Shown here piece after piece: positions 56,425-64,000 of a stretch of 64,000 nt of DNA (positions are counted from its first letter, which is position 1; the number at the start of each line of letters is the position of its first letter). A program made the position numbers and the translations under genes. The notes below the pieces were generated by a model. That model saw only the letters and a program-made list of their open reading frames with translations. It was not told where the DNA came from and did no database searches. The stretch comes from Salinilacustrithrix sp034522155 (lineage in GTDB: Bacteria; Actinomycetota; Acidimicrobiia; Acidimicrobiales; Salinilacustritrichaceae): contig JAXHLP010000013.1 of assembly GCA_034522155.1 (NCBI GenBank), positions 62,001 to 126,000 on the forward strand. The letters run 5' to 3'.

Positions 56425-57492
56425 TCAGGTCTCGGCTCGCAGCGCCCCGATCAGCTCACTCCGGCGCAAATCGGATCGGCCCTCGACGTCCTTGTCCCGG
56501 GCGCGTTGGCGGAGCTTCTCCACGGTGAGTTGGTCGAGGTCGTCGGCGACCGGTGGCCACACGTCGGCGATCTCGCCGGCGTCGAGCTCCTCGCCGTACT
56601 CGTGCCAGGCACCCCAGTAGGCGCCCAGCCGACGCACGAACGCCTTGGGCGTCTCGGCGTGGAGCCGCCGGCCCAGGCGCACGGCTCGGTCCTGGAGCGC
56701 GGTGCGCCGCACGGCGATGAGGACGCGCGCCGCATCGACGGTGTCGTCCCCGCCGAAGGCCGCGGGCTCGGCCACGAGCTGCTGGTCCAGCACCGCGAGA
56801 TCGTGCTCGTCGCCGAGGACGTCGGAGAGGTCGTGAAGGGCGGCGGCCAGCGGACCGAGCACGGACGGCGCGAGCTCCTCGAGGAGCCGCGCGTGGTACC
56901 AGGTGTACTTGGTCCGCTTGCGATACTCGTGGAAGTTCTCGCCCGACGGGTCGCTGATGGCGGCTTCCAGGGCGGCGCGTCCGCGCCCGTACGTCTTCGC
57001 CACCCCGGCGGCCACCACGTCGAAGTCGTCGTCGAGCTCCCAGGTCTCGACCAGTCGGCGAGCGTCCTCGAGCAGCGTCCGCGCCCGGTCGAGCTCGACC
57101 GCGTCGGGACGTGCCCGCTCGCTCGCGTCGCGGGAGCGGCGCTGGAGCTCGGCCCGTACCGGTCCGAGCCCGTCGCCGGGCAGGGGCGCGGGTGGTGCGG
57201 CCACGAGCACGTCGAAGGTGGCGAGGAGGGCGTGGGCGTCGCGGAGCTCGCTCAGCTCCCGGGCCGCCTCGCGGAACAGGATGTTCGCCCGCCGGTAGTC
57301 GTCACCGAGGCCCGGTCGGACCAACCGCGCCAGCCCACGGAGCTTCTTGCCGCGCTTCCGGCAGTCGTGCACGGCCGCGACGACGTCGTTGCCGGGATCG
57401 TCGAGGACGGCCAAGGCTGCTTCGACCTGGACCGCACCGATCCGGCGGACCTCGTCGCCAAGGGGCGCACTCGGGTCGATCGTGTAGTCCAT
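56425..57492 (-). CDS. CHAD domain protein
   Basis: 355 residues, helical, with conserved His/Arg/Lys positions: VHDCRKRGKKLRGLARLV and FHEYRKRTKYTWYHARLLEE are the two CHAD half-repeats, which bind inorganic polyphosphate. The C-terminus LTVEKLRQRARDKDVEGRSD is a SAP/Rho-N-like DNA- or RNA-binding unit, an addition to plain CHAD. ATG 57492 has a Shine-Dalgarno sequence (AGGAAAG). Confidence 0.9.
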   Translation of the reverse strand: MDYTIDPSAPLGDEVRRIGAVQVEAALAVLDDPGNDVVAAVHDCRKRGKKLRGLARLVRPGLGDDYRRANILFREAARELSELRDAHALLATFDVLVAAPPAPLPGDGLGPVRAELQRRSRDASERARPDAVELDRARTLLEDARRLVETWELDDDFDVVAAGVAKTYGRGRAALEAAISDPSGENFHEYRKRTKYTWYHARLLEELAPSVLGPLAAALHDLSDVLGDEHDLAVLDQQLVAEPAAFGGDDTVDAARVLIAVRRTALQDRAVRLGRRLHAETPKAFVRRLGAYWGAWHEYGEELDAGEIADVWPPVADDLDQLTVEKLRQRARDKDVEGRSDLRRSELIGALRAET

Positions 57493-57560
57493 GGTCTTTC
57501 CTACCCCCTCGTCGCCGGTCCTACCACTGGTCACATCGTGCGGTCTCCTGTGTCGGTCGA

Positions 57561-58226
57561 TCAGCGGTGGCGCACCAGGGTGACACCGTCGCCGACAGAG
57601 AGGATCACCACGTCGAGATCCTCACGCCCGGCGAGGTCGTCGTTGAGCGCCTGCAGGGCACGGGTGGACTCGTCGTCGGCGTCGGGGTCGGCGACCCGGC
57701 CACTCCACAGCGTGTTGTCGATGGCGAGCACACCGTTGGGCGCCAGCCGGGGAAGGATCTCGTCGACATACGCGGCGTAGCCCTCCTTGTCGGCGTCGAC
57801 GAACGCGAGGTCGATCGTCGAGTCGGCGGGCATGGCCTGGAGCGACTCGAGCGCGGGGCCGATGCGCACGTCGATGCGATCATCGACACCGGCTTCCTGC
57901 CAACCGACCCGGGCGACCTCGATGGGTTCGTCCTGCAACTCGAGGCACGTGAGTCGGCCACCCTCGCGGAGCCCGCGAGCCAGCCAGAGCGCCGACATCC
58001 CGGTGAACGTCCCGACCTCGACCACCTGCCGGGCCTGCAGCATCTGGACCAGCATCTTGAGGAACCGGCCCTGGTCCTCGCCGATGTTCATCCCGGCGAG
58101 GTCGCCGAACCGATCGACCGTGCGTTCGTGGATGCGGGCCACGATCGGGTCCGGCGGTGGGTTCAGGTGCTCCTGGATGTAGGCGGAGATGTCGGGATCG
58201 ATGGCAATGCTTCGATCGGCGCTCAT
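57561..58226 (-). CDS. Class I O-methyltransferase
   Basis: 221 residues. QARQVVEVGTFTGMSALWLA (motif I), LTCLELQDEPIEVARVGW, IDLAFVDADKEGYAAYVDEI (metal-binding Asp), GVLAIDNTLWSGRVADP. This is the catechol/caffeoyl-CoA O-methyltransferase group, dependent on a divalent metal. Substrate unknown. ATG 58226 chosen because the family N-terminus begins there. Confidence 0.9.
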   Translation of the reverse strand: MSADRSIAIDPDISAYIQEHLNPPPDPIVARIHERTVDRFGDLAGMNIGEDQGRFLKMLVQMLQARQVVEVGTFTGMSALWLARGLREGGRLTCLELQDEPIEVARVGWQEAGVDDRIDVRIGPALESLQAMPADSTIDLAFVDADKEGYAAYVDEILPRLAPNGVLAIDNTLWSGRVADPDADDESTRALQALNDDLAGREDLDVVILSVGDGVTLVRHR

Positions 58227-58409
58227 GGTGATCAACCTACGACACGGCATGTTGCAGCGTTCCACGACCAAAACGTGCCTCGTTCGGTGCACCGAGGAGC
58301 ACCGAGGAGCACCGCGGAATCGGCACGGGGCGCACGTCTGGCCGGCTCATCTCGCCCGCCGGGTGCCGCGGCCGTGTGGCGGTGGCGCCTGGGCGGGCAG
58401 GATGGGGCC

Positions 58410-59039
58410 ATGATCATCGAGGTGTTCGCCGAGCTCGCCTGCCCGTTCACGCACCTCGCGCTGCGCCGGATCGTCCAGCGCCGCCGGGACGACGGTCTCT
58501 CCGAGCCGCACTTGCGGATCAGGCCCTGGCCGCTCGAGCTGGTGAACGGCGAGGCGCTCGATCCGCACGACGTGGGCAAGGAGATCAGCGCGTTGCGGGC
58601 GCAGATCTCACCAGACCTGTATGCCGGGTTCGACGAGGCGACGTTCCCGAGCACGTCCATGCCGGGGTTCCGGCTGGTGGAGGCCGCCTATGCGGTCGGC
58701 GAGGTCACCGGCGAGCGGGTGAGCCTCGAGTTGCGCTGGGCGCTGTTCGAGGAGGGCCGCGACATCTCCGACCCGGAGGTCCTCGGCGATGTCGCCAGAG
58801 CACACGACCTGGCGCTGCCGGGGGAGGACCTCGACGCGGAGGTCGAGCGTCTGTACGCCGAGGGCAAGGAGCGGGGCGTCGAGGGCTCGCCCCACTTCTT
58901 CGTGGACGACTACTCCGCCTTCTGCCCGCTGCTCGACATCCAGAAGGATGACGCCGGCGACTTCCACCTCACCCTGGACGAGGCGGCTGTCGACGACCTC
59001 CTCGACGGCTGGTTCGCGGCGGCCGACCAGACGAGGTGA
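58410..59039 (+). CDS. DsbA-family thioredoxin-fold protein
   Basis: 209 residues. VFAELACPFTHLALRRIV opens the DsbA/HCCA-isomerase fold with a single Cys (CPFT) rather than CxxC; the conserved cis-Pro loop is EGSPHFFV. No signal peptide, so it is cytosolic. Closest to the mycothiol-dependent or FrnE-like group; reaction unknown. Its stop overlaps the NYN remnant. Confidence 0.82.
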   Translation: MIIEVFAELACPFTHLALRRIVQRRRDDGLSEPHLRIRPWPLELVNGEALDPHDVGKEISALRAQISPDLYAGFDEATFPSTSMPGFRLVEAAYAVGEVTGERVSLELRWALFEEGRDISDPEVLGDVARAHDLALPGEDLDAEVERLYAEGKERGVEGSPHFFVDDYSAFCPLLDIQKDDAGDFHLTLDEAAVDDLLDGWFAAADQTR

Positions 59040-59163
59040 CGCTGGCGATCGATGCCGCCAACGTGATCGGGTCCCGGCCGACCGGCGCCTGGCCGATCGG
59101 GTCCGGGCGACCGGCGCCGAGGTCGTCGGCCCGACCTGGCTGCTCGACCAGCTCGTGGAGTGA
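59036..59163 (+). pseudogene. NYN-domain remnant with internal deletion
   Basis: TLAIDAANVIGSRPTG is the start of a YacP-type NYN ribonuclease domain. The C-terminal part RRLADRVRATGAEVVGPTWL follows in another frame after only a few bases; the 90 or so residues between are absent. The frame from GTG 59036 runs on into unrelated sequence. Confidence 0.6.
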
Positions 59164-59196
59164 GCGCGCGGTCAGGGCGAAGCGGGACCTTTGCGG

Positions 59197-59769
59197 TCAC
59201 GCCACGCGAGCTCCCACACGGGTGGCGAAGTCGAGGCGGATGTGGGCGTCGACGCTCTCGCTGCCCAGGCTCTGGGCCGCGCGGGTCAGCACGGTCTCGC
59301 ACCGGGCGAGCACCTCCTCGGGGTCGGCGTCCCGGTCGATCTCCAAGCGCGCCCGCAACCGCGGCTCCTGTCCGGTCTCGAGCAGTCGGACCACGGCGTC
59401 CCGTACCGCCGGCTGCTCCTCGAAGTCGTCTTCGATGGCCTCGGCCAGCTTCGCCGGCTCGAGCGTGGTGCGGCCCCGGCGGCCGGCGGCGAGGACCTCG
59501 GTCGAGAGGTGCGGTCCACCGGGACGGCTGGTGAACTGGCGGATCAGCCACAGCAGGGTCAGCACGACGACGACCGCGGCGGCTCCGATGACGACCGCGA
59601 ACCACAGGTCGGGTTCGTCCACCAGCTCCTGTCGGACGTCTTCGTAGATGCGCGACGGTTGCCGGAGGTCGTCGAACGCACCCTGGTTCGCGGCGACACC
59701 GAGCCCGCCGGCGGCGGCCAGGCACAGGCCGAGCAGCAGGAGGAGCATGCGGTTCGCGCCATCGACCAC
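59197..59769 (-). CDS. AmaP-like alkaline shock membrane anchor
   Basis: 190 residues. Two transmembrane helices (MLLLLLGLCLAAAGGLGVAA; WFAVVIGAAAVVVVLTLLWL) and a cytosolic domain (LARCETVLTRAAQSLG, ...). This layout is that of AmaP, which anchors Asp23 proteins at the membrane. It follows the DUF6286 gene by one base and ends the Asp23 operon. Confidence 0.72.
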   Translation of the reverse strand: MVDGANRMLLLLLGLCLAAAGGLGVAANQGAFDDLRQPSRIYEDVRQELVDEPDLWFAVVIGAAAVVVVLTLLWLIRQFTSRPGGPHLSTEVLAAGRRGRTTLEPAKLAEAIEDDFEEQPAVRDAVVRLLETGQEPRLRARLEIDRDADPEEVLARCETVLTRAAQSLGSESVDAHIRLDFATRVGARVA

Positions 59770-59770
59770 G

Positions 59771-60316
59771 TCAGACCACCCGCTCGCGACCGTGCTCGGC
59801 CTTCACCTTGAGCTTGGGACGGTGCTCGAGCTCCAACCGGTCGAGCTCGGCGACGACCGCGTCGCGGACCGCTCGACGAGCCTGGTCCAGATCAGCGCCG
59901 CGGGGGACACGTGGATCGACCCGGATCGTGCGCTTCTTCACCTTCACCGCTGCGCCGACGATGTCGTGCTGGTCGAGGGCGACGTCGTGCAGGCGGTCCT
60001 CGAGTCCATTGCGGCCGAACCGGACCTCGGGGCCGTTCGTCGGTCGGCGAGGGAGGGACCGGGTTCGGTGGGGAACGAGCTGCAGGACGACCAGGAACAC
60101 GCCCACACCGAGCACCGCTGCGGAGGCGATGGCCCAGGCGTCCTGGCCCCAGCGGCTCCAGTCGCCATCGATGATGCGTCGCTCCCAGTCGTCCAACGGG
60201 AGCACGACCGGGCTCTCCCCGGCGCGGATGCCGACGCCCTCGACCAAGACCAGGACGGCGGCGGTGCCGATCGCCACGGCGACCAGCAGTGCGAGGAGTC
60301 GTCGGAGGAGGGTCAT
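59771..60316 (-). CDS. DUF6286 membrane protein
   Basis: 181 residues, two transmembrane helices (LLALLVAVAIGTAAVLVLVE; WAIASAAVLGVGVFLVVLQL) and a C-terminal domain (VKVKKRTIRVDPRVPRGADL) of Asp23-operon type. Function unknown. In the same operon as the Asp23 proteins. Confidence 0.75.
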   Translation of the reverse strand: MTLLRRLLALLVAVAIGTAAVLVLVEGVGIRAGESPVVLPLDDWERRIIDGDWSRWGQDAWAIASAAVLGVGVFLVVLQLVPHRTRSLPRRPTNGPEVRFGRNGLEDRLHDVALDQHDIVGAAVKVKKRTIRVDPRVPRGADLDQARRAVRDAVVAELDRLELEHRPKLKVKAEHGRERVV

Positions 60317-60322
60317 CGGCGC

Positions 60323-60658
60323 TCAGGTCGTCGGGCCTTCTCGTGGGGCGATGTCGGCGACGTGGACCTGGACCACCGCATCGAGGTGCTCGGTCGCGAG
60401 CGCATCACCGACTCGGGCACGCACCTCATCGCCGATGTCGGGCAGCGGCCGGCCGTACTTGGCGACGAGACGGAGCCGCACGGTCCAACGTCCGTCCGGC
60501 TCACGATCGACACGGACACCCGGCACGCGACGACCCAGCCCGTAGGTCGCGAACTCACCGGCGAGTCCACCGTCGAGATCGACGACGTCGGCGTGGTCCC
60601 TCGCCGTCCGGGAGGCGGTGTCGGCCAACTCGACGGCCGGACCCGCGGCCGGGCTCAC
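60323..60658 (-). CDS. Asp23-like protein
   Basis: 111 residues: GRRVPGVRVDREPDGRWTVR, ARVGDALATEHLDAVVQVHV, a diverged Asp23/Gls24 fold (short beta-sheet plus helices). Six bases before the DUF6286 gene, two after the main Asp23 gene. Confidence 0.65.
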   Translation of the reverse strand: MSPAAGPAVELADTASRTARDHADVVDLDGGLAGEFATYGLGRRVPGVRVDREPDGRWTVRLRLVAKYGRPLPDIGDEVRARVGDALATEHLDAVVQVHVADIAPREGPTT

Positions 60659-60660
60659 GG

Positions 60661-61128
60661 CTATTCGACTCGGCCGGTGTTGTTGTCGTCGCCGTCCGGG
60701 AACGCCAGGTCACTGACGGCGATGTTGACCTCGACGACCTCGAGGCTGGTCATGCCCTCGATCCTGTCGATGACGTTCTGGCGGACCGCAGCCGTGACAT
60801 CGGTGATCGACGCCGGATACTGGATCGTCATCGAGAGGTCGACGGCGGCCTGCCTCTTGCCGACCTCGACACCGACGCCGGAGGTCTTGTGCTCGTCGCC
60901 TCGGATGCGGCCGACGACGGCGCTGAGCGCGCCGGAGAGCGCGCCGCCGAGCGAAGCGACTCCCTCGACCTCGCGGGCCGCGATGCCGGCGATCTTGCTG
61001 ACGACATCCTCGGAGATCGACGTGACGCCCTGGTCGGTGTCCAACTGGGCGAGCGCGCCCGAGCTGGCTCCTCCACCGCTCTTGGATGTCGAGCTCTTCT
61101 CGGTCTTGGTCGTGCTGGTGTCGCTCAC
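60661..61128 (-). CDS. Asp23/Gls24 family envelope stress protein
   Basis: 155 residues. A Ser/Lys-rich start, SISEDVVSKIAGIAAREVEG, GVGVEVGKRQAAVDLSMTIQ and ITDVTAAVRQNVIDRIEGMT are family hallmarks. Forms a submembrane network in envelope stress. First large gene after the small membrane protein in this operon. Confidence 0.9.
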   Translation of the reverse strand: MSDTSTTKTEKSSTSKSGGGASSGALAQLDTDQGVTSISEDVVSKIAGIAAREVEGVASLGGALSGALSAVVGRIRGDEHKTSGVGVEVGKRQAAVDLSMTIQYPASITDVTAAVRQNVIDRIEGMTSLEVVEVNIAVSDLAFPDGDDNNTGRVE

Positions 61129-61191
61129 GGTGCTGTCTCCTGTGTGGGTTTGCTCGGGGGCTGGGGTGGGGACGTGGTCGGAAGTTCGTGG

Positions 61192-61371
61192 TCAGAGTTC
61201 TCGGTCTTGTCGAAGCGCCTCGCGGAGGTCGACGCCCTGCTCGACCACGAGTCCGACGAGGAAGCCGACGGCGCCGAGGCCGAGGGTGAGAAAGGCGCCG
61301 TCGATGCCGGTGAAGGCCCACACGGCCCCGACGACGAGGCCGACGACGATCCAGAAGCGAACGTTTCTCAT
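61192..61371 (-). CDS. Small two-helix membrane protein of the Asp23 operon
   Basis: 59 residues: MRNVRFWIVVGLVVGAVWAF, TGIDGAFLTLGLGAVGFLVG and an amphipathic end VDLREALRQDREL. This is the size and layout of the DUF2273-type proteins that accompany Asp23. ATG with Shine-Dalgarno-like GGCATCACC is weak, but the position and hydrophobic pattern are convincing. Confidence 0.65.
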   Translation of the reverse strand: MRNVRFWIVVGLVVGAVWAFTGIDGAFLTLGLGAVGFLVGLVVEQGVDLREALRQDREL

Positions 61372-61387
61372 GGTGATGCCTTTCGGC

Positions 61388-61684
61388 TCAGTGGACCCGT
61401 GGTGGAGGTCGGTGGCGGAAACGGTGGACTACAGCCCGAACGAGGTCGCGCCACGTCGGTGCGGGCACGACGACGACGGAAGGCGGACGTGTGGTTCCTA
61501 CCCGGTCCGTGCCGTTCCTATGCCGGAGACGGCTCCGGGCGTCGAGAAGCAGTTGCGTCCGCTGCTGGTCACCGCCGTGATCAGGGTGTGCGGTGCGGAT
61601 GGCGCGGCGGAAGGCGGCGTCGATCTCGGCCGGGCCCGCCTCACCGCTCACGCCGAGTACCGCGCGGGCCCGTTGATCGGTCAT
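61388..61684 (-). CDS. J-domain protein
   Basis: 98 residues. DQRARAVLGVSGEAGPAEID, FRRAIRTAHPDHGGDQQRTQ: a complete J domain with the HPD motif that stimulates DnaK. The C-terminal 40 residues are basic and unrecognised. It sits 16 bases upstream of the small membrane protein and begins the envelope-stress operon. Confidence 0.78.
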   Translation of the reverse strand: MTDQRARAVLGVSGEAGPAEIDAAFRRAIRTAHPDHGGDQQRTQLLLDARSRLRHRNGTDRVGTTRPPSVVVVPAPTWRDLVRAVVHRFRHRPPPRVH

Positions 61685-61712
61685 ACGGTCCCGTGCGATC
61701 GGAGGCACGCAT

Positions 61713-61847
61713 CTACGCTACCCACCTCGGCGTGTGGTCGAACCCCGAGTCGGCCGATGCGCCCAGCTCGGCGAGGGCGGCGCGGAGGCGGGCTCGCAGC
61801 TCGGGCGGCAGGGTCGAAGGATCCCGCTCGTTCGGGTGCTCGCTCAT
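61713..61847 (-). CDS. Small hypothetical protein behind metE
   Basis: 44 residues: MSEHPNERDPSTLPPELRAR, LRAALAELGASADSGF, HTPRWVA. Shine-Dalgarno-like CGGAGA directly before the ATG. No family. It lies 31 bases downstream of metE on the same strand and might be co-transcribed with it. Confidence 0.4.
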   Translation of the reverse strand: MSEHPNERDPSTLPPELRARLRAALAELGASADSGFDHTPRWVA

Positions 61848-61878
61848 TCTCCGATCGTGCCCGATCGCTCGCCCGAGG

Positions 61879-64000
61879 TCAGTCGCCGAGCTCGGCCCTG
61901 GCCCGGACCGCGGCGGCGACCATGTTCTCGAGCGCCGGGCGCACCTCGTCCCACTGCCGGGTCTTCAGACCGCAGTCGGGATTGGCCCACAGCCGATCGA
62001 ACGGGATGACCTCGGCCGCCGCGTGCAGCAGCTCGACCATCTCGTCGACGGTCGGGATCCGCGGCGAGTGGATGTCGAACAGGCCCGGTCCGATCTCGTT
62101 CGGGTACTCGTAGTCGGAGAACGCGCCGAGGAGCTCCATCCGCGACCGGGACGCCTCGATCGAGATCACGTCGGCGTCGAACGCAGCGATCGACTCGATG
62201 ATGTCGTTGAATTCGGCGTAGCACATGTGGGTGTGGATCTGGGTGCCGTCGCCGACCGCGGATGAGGCGATGCGGAACGCAGCGACCGCCCAATCGAGGT
62301 ATGCCTTGTGGTCCTCGGCGTGGAGGGGTAGGCCTTCGCGGAAGGCGGGCTCGTCGATCTGGATGACCGACTGGCCCGCGGCCTCGAGGTCCGTGACCTC
62401 GTCGCGGATGGCGTACGCGATCTGGCGGCAGGTCTCCTCGACGGGTTGGTCGTCCCGCACGAACGACCATTGGAGGATGGTGACCGGGCCAGTGAGCATT
62501 CCCTTCACCGGTCGGTCGGTGAGCGACTGCGCGTCGCGTATCCAGTCGACGGTCATCGGCGCCGGCCGCTTGACGTCCCCGTAGATGACCGGAGGTTTCA
62601 CGCACCGCGAGCCGAAGCTCTGCACCCAACCGAAGTCGGTGACGGCGCAGCCGTCGAGCAGACCCCCGAAGTACTCGACCATGTCGTTGCGTTCGGGCTC
62701 GCCGTGCACCAGCACGTCGAGACCGGCCGCCTCCTGGAACGAGATGGCGCCGCGAACGTACGCACGCATCGCTTCGGTGTAGGTGGCCTCGTCGACCTTG
62801 CCCTTGCGGAACCGGGCCCGCATCGAGCGGACCTCCTTGGTCTGGGGGAACGACCCGATCGTGGTCGTCGGCAGTGTGGGCAGGCCCAGCCGATCGGTCT
62901 GAGTGGCACGCCGCACGCGGTACGGACGCTCCCGCCGCTCGTCCTCGGGGCGATGGTCGTCGAGCCGTTGCCGCACCCCGGGATCGTTGGTGCGTGGCGA
63001 CTCGCGCCGCGCCTTCGCGGCGGCACCCGAGGCCGCGAGCTCGGCGTCGAGCGCGTCACGGCCCTCGTTCAGGGCGCGCGTCAGGATCGAGATCTCGTCG
63101 AGCCGCTGGGTGGCGAACGCCAGCCAGGACGAGAGCTCGCCGTCGAGGCGGATCTCGGTCGACAGGTCCACCGGCAGGTGGAGCATCGAGCACGACGGGC
63201 CGACCATCAATCGGTCGGCGCCGAGTCGGTCTCGGATCGGCTCGAGGCGGTCGAGCAGTGCGGGCAGGTCGGTGCGCCACACATTGCGGCCGTCGACCAC
63301 GCCGAGGGACAGGGTCAGCTCGGACGGGGCCTTCTCGATCGCCCGGTCGAGCTGGCCGGCGTCGGTGACCAGATCGAGGTGCACGGCGTCGACCGGCAGG
63401 GCCAGCGTGGCGTCGAGGTTGTCGCGCAACCCGCCGAAATAGGTCGTCACCAGGACCTGCAGGTCGGGAGCGGCGTAGCGGAGGCGCTGGAACGACTTGG
63501 CGATCGCCTCGATGGTCTCGCCGGGCAGCTCGTGCACGAGGATCGGTTCGTCGATCTGCAGCCATGTCGCGCCTTCGGCGTGCAGGAGCTGGACGAGCTC
63601 CTCGTAGACGGGCAGGAGGGCATCGAGGGAGGTCATGGGCCCGTTGATGCCTTCGCGCTTGGCGAGGTGCAGGAACGACACCGGCCCGAGCAGCACCGGT
63701 CGGGTGGCGGTCCCGTGCGCACGCGCCTCGTGGAGCTCGTCGACGGGCTTGGTCGAGGCCAGCTCGAAGGTCTGCGCCGTCCGCAGCTCGGGCACGAGGT
63801 AGTGGTAGTTGGTGTCGAACCACTTGGTCATCTCGAGCGCCGTGACCTCACGGTCGCCGATGTGGCCACCGCGGGCCATGGCGAAGTACGTCGCGAGATC
63901 GGAGGTGCCCGCCTCGCGGTAGCGGTCGGGGATCGCGCCGACCATCACGGCGGTGTCGAGCACGTGGTCGTAGAGCGAGAAGTCGTTCGAGGGCACGTGG
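61879..64000 (-). CDS. metE: Cobalamin-independent methionine synthase (5' end outside window)
   Basis: At least 707 codons. The first in-window sequence (VPSNDFSLYDHVLDTAVMVG) corresponds to about residue 50 of MetE, so the true start lies beyond 64000. Zinc ligands: QIHTHMCYAEFND (His, Cys), EASRSRMELLG (Glu) and NPDCGLKTR (Cys). N-terminal and C-terminal halves are both typical. It transfers a methyl group from methyltetrahydropteroyl-glutamate to homocysteine. Confidence 0.95.
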   Translation of the reverse strand, partial: HVPSNDFSLYDHVLDTAVMVGAIPDRYREAGTSDLATYFAMARGGHIGDREVTALEMTKWFDTNYHYLVPELRTAQTFELASTKPVDELHEARAHGTATRPVLLGPVSFLHLAKREGINGPMTSLDALLPVYEELVQLLHAEGATWLQIDEPILVHELPGETIEAIAKSFQRLRYAAPDLQVLVTTYFGGLRDNLDATLALPVDAVHLDLVTDAGQLDRAIEKAPSELTLSLGVVDGRNVWRTDLPALLDRLEPIRDRLGADRLMVGPSCSMLHLPVDLSTEIRLDGELSSWLAFATQRLDEISILTRALNEGRDALDAELAASGAAAKARRESPRTNDPGVRQRLDDHRPEDERRERPYRVRRATQTDRLGLPTLPTTTIGSFPQTKEVRSMRARFRKGKVDEATYTEAMRAYVRGAISFQEAAGLDVLVHGEPERNDMVEYFGGLLDGCAVTDFGWVQSFGSRCVKPPVIYGDVKRPAPMTVDWIRDAQSLTDRPVKGMLTGPVTILQWSFVRDDQPVEETCRQIAYAIRDEVTDLEAAGQSVIQIDEPAFREGLPLHAEDHKAYLDWAVAAFRIASSAVGDGTQIHTHMCYAEFNDIIESIAAFDADVISIEASRSRMELLGAFSDYEYPNEIGPGLFDIHSPRIPTVDEMVELLHAAAEVIPFDRLWANPDCGLKTRQWDEVRPALENMVAAAVRARAELGD

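Noticed and set aside
1..64000. tRNA, rRNA, insertion sequences, phage integrase
   Set aside because: Nothing recognisable by eye; a covariance-model search would be decisive for RNA genes.

Overview
The window is about 70% GC with actinobacterial gene content throughout: a BldD homologue with an intact c-di-GMP motif, CsoR next to a copper ATPase, a DUF222/HNH protein with a LexA-type box, PPOX flavoenzymes, an acyl-CoA carboxylase epsilon subunit, a LigC-type ligase and B-type (ba3) oxidase. Together with the tryptophan/DGKWY N-terminus of the first gene, this suggests a member of the Acidimicrobiia or a close relative. The taxon is an inference. No rRNA, tRNA or CRISPR array was seen.

Region 1 (1-17.3 kb) is the most interesting part: what looks like an undescribed peptide-modification (RiPP-type) island. 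In order it holds a DUF6777 protein (minus strand), an FHA-ABC exporter with a C-terminal cyclic-nucleotide-binding-like domain, a GAF protein, a subtilisin-like protease, precursor A, a ferritin-like protein, radical SAM/SPASM maturase 1, precursor B, a Sir2-HD fusion, precursor C, an ECF sigma factor (minus), an aldehyde dehydrogenase (minus), a methyltransferase-like protein, precursor D, a small leader-like protein and radical SAM/SPASM maturase 2. The four precursors share a helix and a [DE][DE]VxGF motif but have unrelated tails. The helix recurs at the N-terminus of maturase 1 and as the separate small protein before maturase 2. Six copies of GTAACC-N16-GAC, identically spaced, sit in front of island genes and look like promoters of the ECF sigma factor encoded inside it. 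A phzF remnant marks the right border.

Region 2 (17.3-25 kb) holds a zinc-ribbon protein, a DUF222/HNH nuclease, an Ltp-like protein, and a type III restriction-modification pair whose Mod gene is scrambled in its middle (specificity) part.

Region 3 (25-37 kb) has DNA repair genes (5'-3' exonuclease, LigC), a GGDEF-EAL protein, and acyl-CoA metabolism (carboxylase beta and epsilon subunits, ethylmalonyl-CoA mutase-like protein, enoyl-CoA hydratase), mixed with remnants of PAS and CaiB/BaiF genes.

Region 4 (37-53 kb) has CsoR/copper ATPase, aat with hydroxyacyl-CoA dehydrogenase, a cyclophilin, BldD, lysine/threonine-pathway genes (lysC, asd), a SurE-like lipoprotein, transporters, carbonic anhydrase, ArsR/CDF and a PPOX protein.

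Region 5 (53-64 kb) has a four-gene ba3 oxidase operon including the 37-residue subunit IIa, a CHAD protein, an Asp23-type envelope-stress operon and the 3' part of metE. At least six gene remnants across the window suggest ongoing decay or frequent recombination.
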